Positions 27,401 to 41,462 of a stretch of DNA of 64,000 nucleotides are shown here, one piece after another (within the stretch, counting starts at the first letter, position 1; the number at the start of each line of letters is the position of its first letter). The notes beneath the pieces are model-generated. The model was not told the origin of the DNA, did no database searches, and saw only the letters and a list, made by a program, of their open reading frames with translations. Source of the DNA: Mesaphorura yosii (Eukaryota > Arthropoda > Collembola > Poduromorpha > Tullbergiidae); the NCBI GenBank assembly GCA_009869945.1, contig WIXG01000025.1, forward strand, positions 335,395-399,394. Reading direction: 5' to 3'. The position numbers were made by a program, and so were the translations under genes.

Positions 27401-28790
27401 CTAAATTAAATTGACAGGTGGTTTGTTTCGCTTCGATAGTTCAAACGCGGTGTGGTTGCGTGTTGCGGTTTAGCATCTCCTTGCTTGAAGTTCATTGCCA
27501 ATTGCCATTGTGGTTCTTGTTCTTGCGCCGAATTCTACACAATTACACATCTGACTCACATGATCAATTGCTAATTGTGCTATGGCGCAATTGTCTTAAC
27601 AGTTGCAGATAAACACCAAAGATCAAAGCGAGGAAAGGAGACGAAGAAATACACAACAAATGGCCTTTTCGGGTGCGCCTTTCCTAAAATTGCATGCTTT
27701 GGCTGCAAAGAATCTGATACACGCAACAGGTAGGGCAAGAGTAGTGATTACGAAATTATGATCGAAGTCTGTCTCTGTGCCCAAGACGTAGTATCTTTCT
27801 TCTTTCTGTTTCCATTTTCCGAAGACAAGCAATTTGTAAATAGTTACTTATTAGCGTATCCTCGTCCCTTCCTGCCACTTTCCACAACACCAACACCGTG
27901 CTTCGTGTAATGTGGCTTAATAAGGTAGTCAACCTCACCAGCAGCCACTCATTGTCTTGGGTCTTGCGTGCAAAAGCTGGTGCAAAGTTAACAAATAAAT
28001 TGTTTTCCTGGCGGGTACATGATATGATTAGCCCAATTGGCCTGCGTCAGCCAGGCTTCATCATTATCAACCCATTAAGCCATTATTATCATTTTCGGTA
28101 ACGTGTGCTTAATAATATCGGCAAGGATCGCAACAACGCGCAGGCGAGCAATTGTAGAAGCTGGCTGAAGCATAAGGCCAATGATATTCCAAGCAAGTGC
28201 AGATGGAGAATAGTCGCGACAGGCAGGGAGGAAGAATCTGGCACTTCAGCATTCTGCTCGTCCGGTCTGGTACGATACGAATTGCTGCCCATAATCTTCT
28301 TTGCCTTTGCACTATCCAATTAAACACCATTCAGCAACCAATTTCGAAGGGCTCGCACAACAAAACGAGTTTTTACGGAAGAAAAAAGAAATGTGTGCAG
28401 GCCAGGCCGCCCATGCCCTATTTTTCCAAGAAAAGGTTAATTCTTTAAAGACGAGGACGACGAAGACGCTTGCCCATGCATTACATCATCATTGTCGTAA
28501 TAACATCCTGTACCTACGCAATAAGGCAATACCTTTCTCGTTAAATCATACTTACGCACATCAGCCAAGAGAAGGACCTTTATCTTGAGTCCAGCTTGCA
28601 TTACGCACGCGGAAATTGGCCCTGCCCGGCCTGGTCTGGCCTACCTTTCTCGAACAAGATGTTTCTGTATTTTTTATTACGAGTGTGGTTTACAATTAAT
28701 AAGCCATCCGTCCATCGGGTCGTCCAAATACTTTCCTTCCTTTTGAGGTCTGTCGACAATCTGTGGTCCGCGGTCCAAGTGCACCCGGCC

Positions 28791-28805
28791 TGCCTGCCTG
28801 CCTGC
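28791..28805. repeat. (TGCC)n tetranucleotide repeat
   Basis: Three full TGCC units plus a partial one. Confidence 0.85.
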
Positions 28806-29549
28806 TTTTGACTCACTAAAAAGAGGGCAACGTCAAAAGTATTTATTATTGGAACGCGTACGCATACGGCATATTTTCGTTTTGGATTCGTTCGGAAACC
28901 ATACGGAAAACGGCTGCGGCTGGTCGTAAGATTTTTTAACAAACTACTGTCCGTCTGTTCCTTTCTTCCGTTCGCTCCTTCTGCCATGCAAGCGGTGGCA
29001 GGACACAAAGATCAAGAAGGCGGAAATAGAGAAAGGAATCAGTGAACCAATGCAGTTTTTTAAGAGACGCACTTCTGGTCGGCCGACAGACCGAATGACC
29101 GATCGGTCGCTGAGTGATCGAATATTAAAAGGGACGTGGTTTGGTGTGAAACATTGCATTGGCATAAAGTACAGCAATAAGCTAAAGAAATTAATTATGA
29201 TTACACCAGAACCGGATCCTGATGAACCTATTCTGAAGCCTTTATGTTTGGCTTAGAGATTCAAATATGCCAAGTGGCAGCGCAGCGGCAGGAATGAGAA
29301 TGCTAGAATTTATTTGGCACCTGGACTGGACCTTCATCACCGTCATCATAATTCGTGTCCATTTGTCCTCTTGATTAGCTGACCGAACCGAACCAGCTTC
29401 TTAACTGAGCGGGTGTGGGTGCGGGTGTCAGTAACAGAGAAGAGCAGAGAAAGGCAGCAGTCAGATGTCTTTTCTCGTAAATAGTAAACTGGACATGTTT
29501 CCTATTCAATTTCCTTTGCCTCTGTCTTGCCTTCCACCACGTCCGTCTC

Positions 29550-29566
29550 TTCCTTCCTTCCTTCCT
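29550..29566. repeat. (TTCC)4 tetranucleotide repeat
   Basis: Tandem TTCC units in a pyrimidine-rich stretch. Confidence 0.85.
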
Positions 29567-31526
29567 CAGTTAAGCTGAGCAGATGCTAAAAAATATTTCT
29601 CATTTCTATTTTTGTATGGCACAATGTGTTCATCGGCTCATGGCATGTGCCCTGCACATTTTGAATAGTTTAGCCGCTATTCTCAACGGTCGGCCACACC
29701 GCGCAAGGCCGTTTGCAAGCCATTTAATTGCATGCAGGCGCTAATAATAATTATGAAGTTAATATTTGTATTATGTCATGATCATAGGCTCGAATTGGAA
29801 GAGAAAGGAGCGGGTGCATCATATTTGTTAATTAATTTACAGCCTACGAGTGTTGATGAGCCGTAGCGTGGCGATGGTCAAGATCGCATGCTCGTGCGTG
29901 GGCGCATGTCTTAGAATTCCACAATCGAGACAAGATAAAGCCTACCACAACGCAAATATAAGCATTTATTATGCAACAGCCGCAAAGCAAACGAAAACAA
30001 CAATACTGCTGTCGTAAATGGTCGAACTTGCAAAAAGGCATGTCCCATTGCTTGTTCTACGGATTACGACTGCCATTTTATGCCTGTCGCGTAATGAATC
30101 GTGCCAACCTTATTTTTGGCACGGTTAATAATGATAATTCCAGGCTGCGCGTTTTCCGCATTTTGATCCATAAAGTTTGCTCATCGTCAAGACTTATCCA
30201 GGTCCTAATTAGATTCTGGTATTGTATGGTTGAAGTCATACGGTTAGCATGCAAATTATGACTTTGGTGTGCAATTAGAGCCTCGGCTCTAATTAGTTAA
30301 TGGCCAGCCAGCCGCTCGCGATGAATTCCTATTTCATTTCATGCCTGCTTCAGGTTCTGTTCGGAATAGAAAGAATTCATTAGCCTGTCATTGCTTTATT
30401 GAGGCGTTAACTGGAAACAAGTGCTTTTGACTTCCTTGACATCATCCTCAAGAAGCCTGCTCGTGTTCACTTCTCGCCGAGAATTCTAAATATAATCAGC
30501 CTACTCATGACATAATGATGATGATCCGTCATAGTCATAACTCCGGCAGCGTATGACGAGACGGCGAGTCATAAAATCGCTATCATTCCCTGTGGCGTGG
30601 TTCTGCATTGTCTTGTACGGATTACTCAAGCGCCAGCCCAGCATCTCGTCACCTCTAAGGCCAAAGGCTAGGCCTCACATTCACATTTACTCACTTACGC
30701 TTTACGCATTCAATCAATCGATCAATCGCAAATTGCTAAATGCACTTGTACCCTAATTTGCATGACCCACGCGTCTCGTAATTCGTAATCGATCAGGTAC
30801 GGGTGACGGGTTTCCCATTGCGTGGACGTCGTCACACGAAGTTGTAATCGTAGAGATCATGATCATCCGCGTGAAAGTGAATTCATCGCTGGCACTTGAC
30901 CATCTTGTCCCCACACCTTGAAACCCGAGTTGAAGTTCGAAGAGTAGCACCATTCTGCAAACACGAATACAAACACTTTAGACATTTAAATAAGTTGTAC
31001 AATCCGCAAAATACTTAGCTCTTTCTTCTTCAGTCGCGGCTTAGTATTTAGCGCGGCCGCACCGTAGCGATTTAGCACCATGACATGACATAAGCCGAAG
31101 CCGACGATGATGCTGGCGGATTCAATTTGCATGATTATGATTATACAACCACTTTAGACGTTAACTCACCTTCTCAACTAATTAAGTGTGCATATAAGAC
31201 AAGACGAAATGACCTACTGCTGAAGTACTGAATTTAAATTTACAATTATGGCCGAGGCTTCCCTTTTGCGAGGCGCTCTTAATTCTATCAATCATTTGCC
31301 AGCAGGAGTGTCCAAGGAGAAGAAGTACGCACAACGGCGCTCAGCAGTCAGTAGTCAACAGTCAGCAGTGGCTCGCTCAAGGTGTCTCGATTATTTTCAG
31401 TCAAGGTAAAATACTCAATTTTCTAGAGGAAACTCACACTCACACCACATTTTAAGTGATTTCACACTGTTCTTGTTCTCATCGACAGATTTCCTCTTCA
31501 GTCGCTCAATTTATGAGCTTAGGAAA

Positions 31527-34021
31527 ATGGTGGCTCTCGGGCACTCAATTCCAATCTTAGTAGTATTGAAAATTGTAGTCTTAACCTTCTTCACAAGCGC
31601 TCAATGCGACATTGGCTGTCCGGTGCTGGTTCCATCAGTGGTAAATGCCGAGTCGCTCCGCGCTCTGTCCGCGCCTGGTGCAATTTTGACCTTAACAAAT
31701 CAAATTGTTCCCTTTTGCACAGTGCCTTCAAGTAACATGCCAAAACTTGAGCAGAACGGGCTCCGTGGATTGTCTGAATCCTGCAGCTTTCATTCCTCAA
31801 GGGACAATTGCGACATATCGCTGCATACCCCATCGAGGCAAAGACGATGGCAATCGAACGTACACCATGATGTGCATTTGTGACGGAAAATGGATGGGAA
31901 TCGACAGATTCTTAAGGTTCCGAGACTGGTGCGCGGGCAGTACTGATACGGGTAAGGAAATTGCGCAACAATTAAGACGCTACACTGCAATATTACAAAA
32001 TGGCCAATTACAGACTGTATAACACTTCGCTATTAATTTAGGGCCTTTCTTAGAAGATGATTCACAATCAAGTCCCAGTCCGCCGGTAAGAACTTTTTGA
32101 ACTTGTCTTGCTATGCACTGAGAAATTGTAGGTAAAAGTCCGTGGGACTTGCTTAATGTTATGTGTGTGTACAGGAGGACCTGGTGTCAATGTCCACATC
32201 GGAGAATGCAAGATTTCTGGGAGGGGAAACCACAAATCCTTCAGTGCCGACGACAACCTTGAAGTTTTTGGAAGCAGTGAGCACGGGACTACCGTTGGGG
32301 ACAACATCTGGCTCAGAAGTTGCTACATCCACGTCGCAGACACAGGCAACGACGGGAGCAACAGCAGTAGAGACTATAGCACCTGCAAATACAACCGCTG
32401 GTGCAGAGGCAGGCACAACCACAACTATTCAGCCAGGGACAGGGTCGACTCCCACTCCTGCGAGTGGTATCGGGTCCGAGACCCCAACCACGCTTTCTCC
32501 GAACACAGTCTCAGCTGATGGATCAAATGCCACTGAAACAACTCCATCCACTGCAGGCGCAGGCACGACAGGCTCCTTTCCGATTTCCACAGGGTTAGAA
32601 ACCGGTGAAGGCACAAACACGACGCCCACCAGCGCCAACACAGGCGGGCAAAAAACAGAAGCAGCAGGACAGGGCACAACGACGTCTTCCGAAGGTTTGA
32701 CAACGGTTCCGCCTTCTGTAGCTGGAAATGTCTCTTCAGAAAACATGATTCAGGGCAAGAACAATTCCCGCGAGGGTGAAGGTCGCACTTTATTCGACGG
32801 CAGCTCAAATACAACCGCAGCTAATGGAACGGAACCAACTCCATCAGGTGAAACTGCAACTCCTGTGACAGGAACGATGGCTGCCACAACACAAGTAGGT
32901 GCAGGTACCGGTGGGACAGCAGCGCCAACGACTGAGCAACCTGGCGCGGCAACAGTAACGCCCGCAGTTATCTCCGGAACAGAAAGCACTCCCCCGGCAA
33001 TAGCAAGCGGAGAAATTACAGCACTGCCGTCGACTTCTTCGGTGGAAGGAGTCACCACCACCACCGAGACAAGCTTCATTGTAACAACGCACGAACCACC
33101 AACCATGTCACCTGGCGAGGAAGGTGCAGGGAATGAAACTGGAACCACGGCTACACCATCCTCAATCCTTGTTACAACGACAATTGCAGCATTAACCACA
33201 ACAAATGTTCCTGCAACTACGCCTGAAACAGAGTCTCCTGTTGCTCCACCAGAGACACTTCAGCGACCCGACAATTCTACGGTTGGCGGCCCAAATGCAA
33301 CGTCCAGCAATACGTCGTCTGAGATAAGCTCAGCTCCGTCGCCAGGAGAAGCCAATTGCGGTGAGGAGCACATGGGTGAAGGGGCGGCAAATTACACAGG
33401 TAACAAATCCGGATAAGTTTTCTGCAATTTATTACGACAGAAATGTCTTTTCATCTTCACTCCTCTCGGGTCATTAGATTTCCAATTGGTGGGACTGGAA
33501 CTTCATAATACGTACAGACGAATGCATAATGTATCCGATGTGAAGCTGAATCAGACCGTAAGTAACCAACTCGGGTTATGAATTTAGAAAATGCAAACTG
33601 GTAATCAGCATTAAACTTGTTTTAGTTGAACGCAAGGGCTCAAGAGTGGGCAGAACATGAGCTCACCGAAAAGACACTTCAAGTAACTCCTGGAAAGCGA
33701 AATTATGCCGAAAATCTGTACAAGGTTAGTGGCTGGCGAGCCATCACACCGGTTCGTGCTGTGCAAGAAGCCGTGAAGACGTGGTACTCGAGTGTGGACC
33801 GCTACAACTGGGCACAACCGAATCCGACTGGATTTTCGCAGATCGTGTGGCAGAAAACGACTGACATTGGCGTAGGGGTAGCGAAGAAGGACGATGTGAC
33901 CGTGGTCGCCGTCACGTACTGGCCAAGAGGCAACATCATTCTAGTTAGCAGTAATGGAAATCAGACGGTGGATTCAGGGAAGCTGTTTAGAGAGAACGTA
34001 TTTCCCAAAGTGGCTGAATAA
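31527..34021 (+). CDS. Secreted sushi-like / mucin / CAP (GAPR-1-like) protein
   Basis: CDS exons: 31527-31640, 31723-31951, 32042-32085, 32175-33399, 33478-33557, 33626-34021 (695 aa, all splice phases agree). Residues 1-26 form a signal peptide. Residues about 27-115 form a Cys-rich module with a sushi/CCP look (GTIATYRC, then MCICDGKW, then WC). Residues about 130-535 are Thr/Ser/Ala/Pro/Gly-rich and mucin-like, with many NxS/T sites, suggesting an extended O-glycosylated stalk. The C-terminal 155 residues are a CAP (SCP/PR-1) domain: LHNTYRRMH, YAENLY, FSQIVW, VTYWPRGN, closest in style to the GLIPR2/GAPR-1 group. Where family members usually have GHFTQ this protein has TGFSQ, so one His of the CAP tetrad appears absent. 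It is probably extracellular; function unknown. A 5' UTR intron (31406 to about 31487) is possible. AATAAA lies at 34156. Confidence 0.85.
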
Positions 34022-34155
34022 TCAATGTCTCGCAAAGTAGAGTACGCGTCTTTGCTTATAATTTGGTTCCTTCCTTCACTTTAATTTTACTAACCACTTG
34101 AAATTACTTCGACATTGACTTTAACATTGTTACCAAAATATTTTATCATGTAGGT

Positions 34156-34161
34156 AATAAA
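34156..34161 (+). terminator. Poly(A) signal of the CAP gene
   Basis: AATAAA 135 bp after the CAP stop codon and about 450 bp before the meckelin ATG. Confidence 0.6.
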
Positions 34162-34614
34162 CGTTTTAATTATGCAGAAGGTCTAGCCAATGCAGCAAGA
34201 AGCTTGCGTAATTCATTCAAGCTACTACGCAGACGGTATGTCTTGAAGTAGTGAATTGTTATGTATTGTGCATTCTGGATGAATAAAATGCATTGATCTT
34301 TGGCACAAAATCCACACCGAGCTATTTTTCTTGGCCATGAGGGCTGTGACTCAGCAAGTAGACGGTGTAGGTCTGGAACGCGTCGGCCCAAGTTCCATCG
34401 TAACCATGGCCAAATGCTCAAAACACAAAAATGCTTCGTACTCGAACGAGTTTCGTTTCATGAAAGTGTACTTCGACTCGACAACTTTCACTGCACTGCT
34501 GATGTGAACGAGAATAGTGAACTTTGATAAAAATACTGATCTCGCAGTTTCATTGGCCTAAAGTATCCCAAATGGTGTCAACATCATTCCGAAATTGAAT
34601 GGGAGCTGCTCATC

Positions 34615-37600
34615 ATGGCTAGTTTAGGGCCAGCGTTCCTCTTCAATCTAGCATTGTGGATCCTTTACCTGTATGAACCAGCGTCTGCTGCAAATGGTGA
34701 CCCACCCACGCCAGCATTGTCTGATAACGAGTTTACACTGATATATCAAGACCCGCGATCCTGCCAACAGCAACAAAACGAGACCTTTTCGTCTATTCAG
34801 TTGAGCTGCGTCAAGTGTCAGGTGGAAAGCGGGAAAGGTGAGTTAACTTTGAGGCTCCTACATTCTCACTACTACCACAGATACTACCAGCAACTCGGCC
34901 TAACTGATAGGGAATTTAAATTTGTGAATATAAATTCAATTTTCGAAATGGCGTAACAAAATTCTCGTAAACACAGCACGGTTGAAACTTGACTTGAATA
35001 AATTATTGATTCGATTAATTCTCAGGAGCCAAGCCATTGTTCCAATGTCCGTGTCCAAGCGGTCATTATCGGGATCCTGATGGAAAATGTATTCTATGCA
35101 TCAATGGGACAATTTCCTGGGACCAGCAGCACTGTGCAAAGTGTTCAGAAGAATATCCTTACGACGCCAGCACCAAAAAATGCAAGCCGTGCCCATCAGG
35201 CTCGATTCAGAGTTAGTTTAGTAACTGTAAATGTTGAGATTCGTTTGACTGCAACAGAAACGTCAATTTCTTAACTCTCTGTTATGCGTCACAGTTCTAA
35301 AGGATGAATCAGGCTACCCCAAGCCAGCCTTCGAGTGCATTCAATGCGCGTCTGGCTACACACCGTCACCGGCTTCGGACGATTGCATTCCATGCCCTTC
35401 TTCATTCACTGAGAATTTCAACGGATCCTGCAAATGCCCAGAGACCACCCATTCCATTGTCAATGGCCTTTGCTTCCCTGCCGAGACACAAGACGTGAGC
35501 AGCGACAACATTTATAAAATCAGCTTCGACACTGGACTGATAATTGACTCGGCGTACCTGCGAGAAAATTTGCTTGCAGCCTACTACCTCTGTAAGGTAA
35601 TGTGATTTTTAGCCCTTACGAGCCTCACGTCTGAACTTTTGACTAATTTGTGCCCTACTGTCTTAAATGCAGACGACCTCCAACGAAACAGCTTGTCAAG
35701 TCTTAGCGAATATGTGTACTCTTCAGATGTACTCGCCAGACGAGGCTGATATGACAGCGTGCCGGCTGTACCGCACTCTTGCAGGAACTTCGTACAGCAC
35801 GCTGTCGGCTTCACGATCCAATGCTAATATTCTGCCAAAGTTATACTTTTCCGATCCAACCCAGCAACTCCTGCAGCGATCGATCCCATACGAATTTAGT
35901 ACAAATTTTGAGAAGATGAATTCCGATGTCAACATTACGATCGCGAGGTTCACGGTTGGTGGGAAGTTTCTCGGGCTAACTTCACTCCCAGACATGATTC
36001 CGTGTCCAGAGAAGAAGCAAATTCAGCGTGTGCTTCAGAAGTTTGGGACAAAGACGTCCATCAACTGCATGATTTCGGTGCACGACCTGTGGAAGAAGTA
36101 TGGTGGAAGAACACTGCCCAATGAATACAATGAAAATGGCGACGATGGGCAAATGGAATTTCTCGAAGCGTACTTGAGTTACGATGCGGGGTCAAACAGT
36201 GACCACAAACTGCACAGCATTCCTCTGAAGATTCAAAATTTGAGGAAGACTGGTATTCGAATTAATACGGTAAGAATTGCAAGTTGAATGCATATTTAAT
36301 GAGCAGATTCCACGCGTCGACGCATCGTTTTACTTTCACTGTATTGCTATTCCAGCTCCAGGAAGTATACCAGTGGTTTCTGGTGAAGCGATTCTTCTTT
36401 GTGGACACGATTGGCGGATTCGAAGGTTCTTCGTCAAATGCGGTCAATCAGGATGCTAAGCCAAGAGTTGTGCGATATCTTCAGAGTATACGCGTGGAGT
36501 AAGGAGATCAGCAAGTATTGCAACTTTCAAGAGTTCTTTCCATAGTTGACCATAACATGAAATATGAAATGGTTTTAGGATTCAGCTGCAACAAACCTCG
36601 GAGCCGGGGCGTATATTTCTGCCACTTCTAACGTTGGAATATGGCGAAGTGACTCGTGATCAATTTGCAAGGAATGAGATGGTGAATTTCTCTTTCGACA
36701 TCGACTACTCGATGGACATGTCGAGAGCCATCGAAGATATCAAGGTAAAGCTACAGGAACTCGTACTCTACGGTTCCAGACGGACACTGGGCTGGATTAC
36801 CATCAGTACAATCATTTTGTTCTAAATAGATTGCAATTGGCGTGATCAGCTCTTTGAGCGTAATTTGGTCAGCAATCCAGACGTGGGGCTGGAATCGAAG
36901 AAATGGCAAAATTGAAATTGACATTGAGACTTTAGTTAACCTACTCGTTAGTTGCTGCGGTTTTATTGCTGACGCGTTCTTCATTGTCTGCTTTTCGACG
37001 GCTTTGTACTGGTTCATCTTTTTCAAGAAACAGGTCGCAGTGCACGTCCTCCTGCCACAAACTGCCCAAGAGAAGCTCGTGAGAGACTTACTAATTTCAG
37101 CTTTCGCGTTAAAGGTAAGGTGCTCAGACTCAGTAATAGACTCATCCTTTCGCGCTCCGCCGCCAGGAATATTAAACGTGCAATTCCTGTTGTCTCAGAT
37201 TGTGGACATCTTGAGACTCATCTGGAGACAAGTCTCCATTGATATCTTCTTCGTGGACTGGGAGAAGCCTCGCGTTATTGGAACGATCAGAAGTAAGCCA
37301 CCGAAGTCAAGCTCATCCAGAACTCCGACACCCATCGCCAATGAACCCGAAGAGCCTCTGCTTCCAAATGTCAGCATTTGGAGGACTTACTTCGTCGCAA
37401 ATGAATGGAATGAAATACAAACGACACGCGTCATTCATTTTGCGACTCATATTATTGCCGTGCTCTTTTTCCTTGAGGTTTTCTAAACGATTCTATTTTC
37501 CGCAATCAGCGAAGGGTGAAAGTTATGATGTGCGGATGAAATTTTATGCTTCTTAGATTGTCGGGTTCAAGCACCTGGGGCTGCACTGGGCAAATAATGA

Positions 37601-38888
37601 TCTAATACCAGGAATGGAGGCCAGGAACGTGCCTTTCAGTTCCATGGCAAGATTCGTGATTGGGTCGCTTGTATTCGGAATTGCCGGGGTTGTTCAAGTA
37701 GGTCAAAGTCGTTAAGTTATCAAGTCAATCAATGAAGTGTAATCTGTCGCAACTGCTTTTTAGTGGCTGTACCGGGTTGGATTTCATGAGCGGTACATTT
37801 CCAACAAGATTCTGGACTTCGTTGACGTGTGCACTCTCTCGAACATCAGCGTCTTCATTCTTGCAGCTCAACAATATGGGTTCTACATTCACGGAAGGTA
37901 GAAATTTAACATTTCGCCTCTCGGGAACTGAATCCGTTCTTACAATTTCAATTCCTTGTTTCCCAGATCTGTTCATGGATTCACCGACATCGACATGCAC
38001 ACCATGATTGACCAACTACACCGGGAAGAAGAGGATTTGTGTGGCAGACGTGGACTTGTTCCATCGACTGATCAGCAAACGTTTCTCATTTCTGTTCCAA
38101 GAACATTCCGGCAGATTTACAATCGTGTTCTCGAACCACTTTACATTGTAAGCCGTCCTTAATAATCCCTATTTCTGCTTATATGAATATTTTCAAAGCA
38201 ATTGACAGTCTGAACTTTCCAGGCTGGCTTAAACGCTGGTAGCGTCGGACGTGGTCGCCGCAGTATGGACTTACTTTCTGCCGGTACGATTAAATCTGGG
38301 AATCTGCCGTCAAAGCAAAGCTCAGGGCAACTTAACATGAGTGTCATCGCCTATCATTCCATGAACCGTTTTCTTACAACATTCCTCGACCATTCGTTGT
38401 CCGACTTGGACTATGAAATTGCAACGAAGACATTCTTCGAGCTGAGCCTGGACATGGAGTTCAAAGAAGTCACAAGTCATCGTGCAGTCTTTTACAACGG
38501 TATGTCCATAACGTGGCGAAAGATTTAAGCTAGTTTCTTTCATATTAAGGAATCCTGGTAAATGACTCGTTTACAGATAATGGGCACTCCTTCGACAGTG
38601 TTCTGTTTTACGGGAATGAAAGGACGCTCTTCTCATTCAATCTGTACTTGTTTGTATTTGTGGACCTTCTCACGCACAATTTCGTGCTCGCCTGCATCGT
38701 TTGTTACGCCGTTGATTTGGTTAGTTTATTTGAATCTTTAGCTACTTTTACTTGAATTACTTCTTGTCTAGTACATAATCCGTAAACTACGTGGCCACTT
38801 GTTGTAGGTGATCAAGTGCGTTCGAAATTACTTTGGCAAGAGGAACTTTGCACGGAAGACTTTGATCGATAAACGATTTCTGATTTAA
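34615..38888 (+). CDS. TMEM67: Meckelin (TMEM67), ciliary transition-zone membrane receptor
   Basis: Fourteen exons: 34615-34837, 35026-35211, 35295-35596, 35673-36269, 36356-36498, 36579-36744, 36830-37114, 37199-37477, 37557-37697, 37764-37897, 37967-38147, 38223-38499, 38577-38719, 38808-38888 (1045 aa; human 995). All phases join. Signal peptide about 1-26; a Cys-rich ectodomain with many CxxC pairs to about residue 200; a conserved extracellular region; then several membrane segments from about residue 540. Diagnostic matches to meckelin are WRTYFVANEWNEIQT (about 695), FLEIVGFK, RRGLVPSTDQQTF, and the C-terminus ending KTLIDKRFLI. Meckelin works with the MKS module at the ciliary transition zone, so in an arthropod expression is expected in sensory neurons and perhaps sperm. 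The exon 8 donor is a weak GTTTTC, fixed by homology. Poly(A) candidate ATTAAA at 38979. Confidence 0.95.
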
Positions 38889-39589
38889 CTGGACTCTGTA
38901 ATCGAGCCCAGTTCAATGGCAAGTGCTGTAGATTAGCCCATTCTTTATCTAAACACGACGTGTTTGTATTCTGTTTGTATTAAATTGCATACTTTACTGA
39001 TCAACACGGTTTGCATTTAGCATTTTATTACAAATATTGACTTGCGATCAAATCAGTTTATAATAATTCCATTTAGACCAGTGGATCATGTATTTTTTCA
39101 AGAACCCATTGGATTACAACGAGGTACAAATTTTTCAATTAAGTCAGGTCTCTTATGAGGCAATTAAGCAGCCAGGGCCCAGATAGTGACGAAAGAGAAG
39201 CAGAAAGGACAGTGAAAGAAATTTTTCACTTTTTATGTTAATTTATTGAAAATCGTGACCATTATGTACAGTTTGGCAGTGAGGAGGAAACGAGCTGGTT
39301 GACAACATCAACATGCGACTTGCATTCCCAGTGAACTTAAATCTATGTTTAAATTAATTCCTTAAGTATTACGTCAAAAAGTAAGAGAGGAAATGTGAAT
39401 GAAATCACAAAGTTCAACTTTCTGAAAAGATTTGAGGATAGTTAATAAATCCGAATTTGAATTGAAGATGTGCTTAGTAAAATATGAAATGTCTCGACCG
39501 TAAATAAAAAGTAAATATTAGGTATCAAAACACAAAAAAAAGTAAATATCAAAATCTGAAAATGAAGTGCTTTTCTGAATAATCCAAAC
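38889..39589. other. Convergent spacer between meckelin and RNR2
   Basis: AT-rich 3' flanks of two convergent genes. ATTAAA on the plus strand at 38979-38984 suits meckelin. TTTATT at 39242-39247 (AATAAA on the minus strand) could serve RNR2. No coding potential is seen. Confidence 0.6.
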
Positions 39590-41039
<1,450 letters not shown>

Positions 41040-41249
41040 CTTGAGATTTTGGATCTGAAGTTACAGTTGCTGGACAAGTTGAATGATTTTAAGTTGCGAA
41101 TTGCGATGACAAGAATAAGCACGGTCAAATTGTAAAACTAGAATAGATTAGGAAAGTGAAACTGCAGAACCCGAAGTGGACGAGACAAAAGACACCGGAC
41201 GCCGAAAAAATTGAACTTGAATGACTGACTGACTCACTAGAACTCAAAG

Positions 41250-41462
41250 TAGAAAGAAAGACAAGTTGACTGTTTATGTCTAGACTGTTGATCACTCATC
41301 CCTCCGTTTTTATAACCCACCACGCCAACGCATTCGCGTAGTGTGAGTATGAATGAACATGACTAAACTTATCTGATGCGATGGTCTGATTCACTCGCCT
41401 CGAGAAGAAAGACTTGTCTGTTGACTGTACACCGGAGTCAATGATCATCCCTCCTTTTTTAC
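41250..41462. repeat. Imperfect duplication in RNR2 upstream region
   Basis: Two blocks about 154 bp apart (about 41250-41314 and 41404-41462) share, in order, an AGAAAGAAAGAC-like start, GTTGACTGT, TGATCA, CATCCCTCC and a T-run. The left copy ends in TTTTTATA (TATA on the minus strand). The right copy ends in TTTTTTACGG and so lacks a TATA. Confidence 0.55.
41307..41314 (-). promoter_or_regulatory. TATA box candidate for RNR2
   Basis: Read on the minus strand the sequence is TATAAAAA. It lies 268 bp upstream of the RNR2 ATG and within a duplicated segment (see findings). It is the best-formed TATA between RNR2 and the ICK gene. Confidence 0.45.

Larger units (their letters stand above)
10469..31400. 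other. 21 kb gene desert between emc and the CAP gene
   Basis: No convincing coding exon, tRNA, rRNA or transposon protein is visible. The longest open frames (185 and 162 codons at 19999-20752) overlap each other in different frames and have biased, non-protein-like composition. The region is peppered with short tandem arrays of 4-6 bp units (listed separately). TATA-like boxes occur at 11032-11039 and 16327-16334, but neither leads into an ORF. The region probably contains regulatory DNA or unrecognised non-coding RNA. Confidence 0.5.

Noticed and set aside
32425..33199. Long minus-strand frames of 105-149 codons
   Set aside because: They are mirror frames of the low-complexity mucin exon. 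The Val/Pro/Ala bias is the antisense of Thr/Gly codons.
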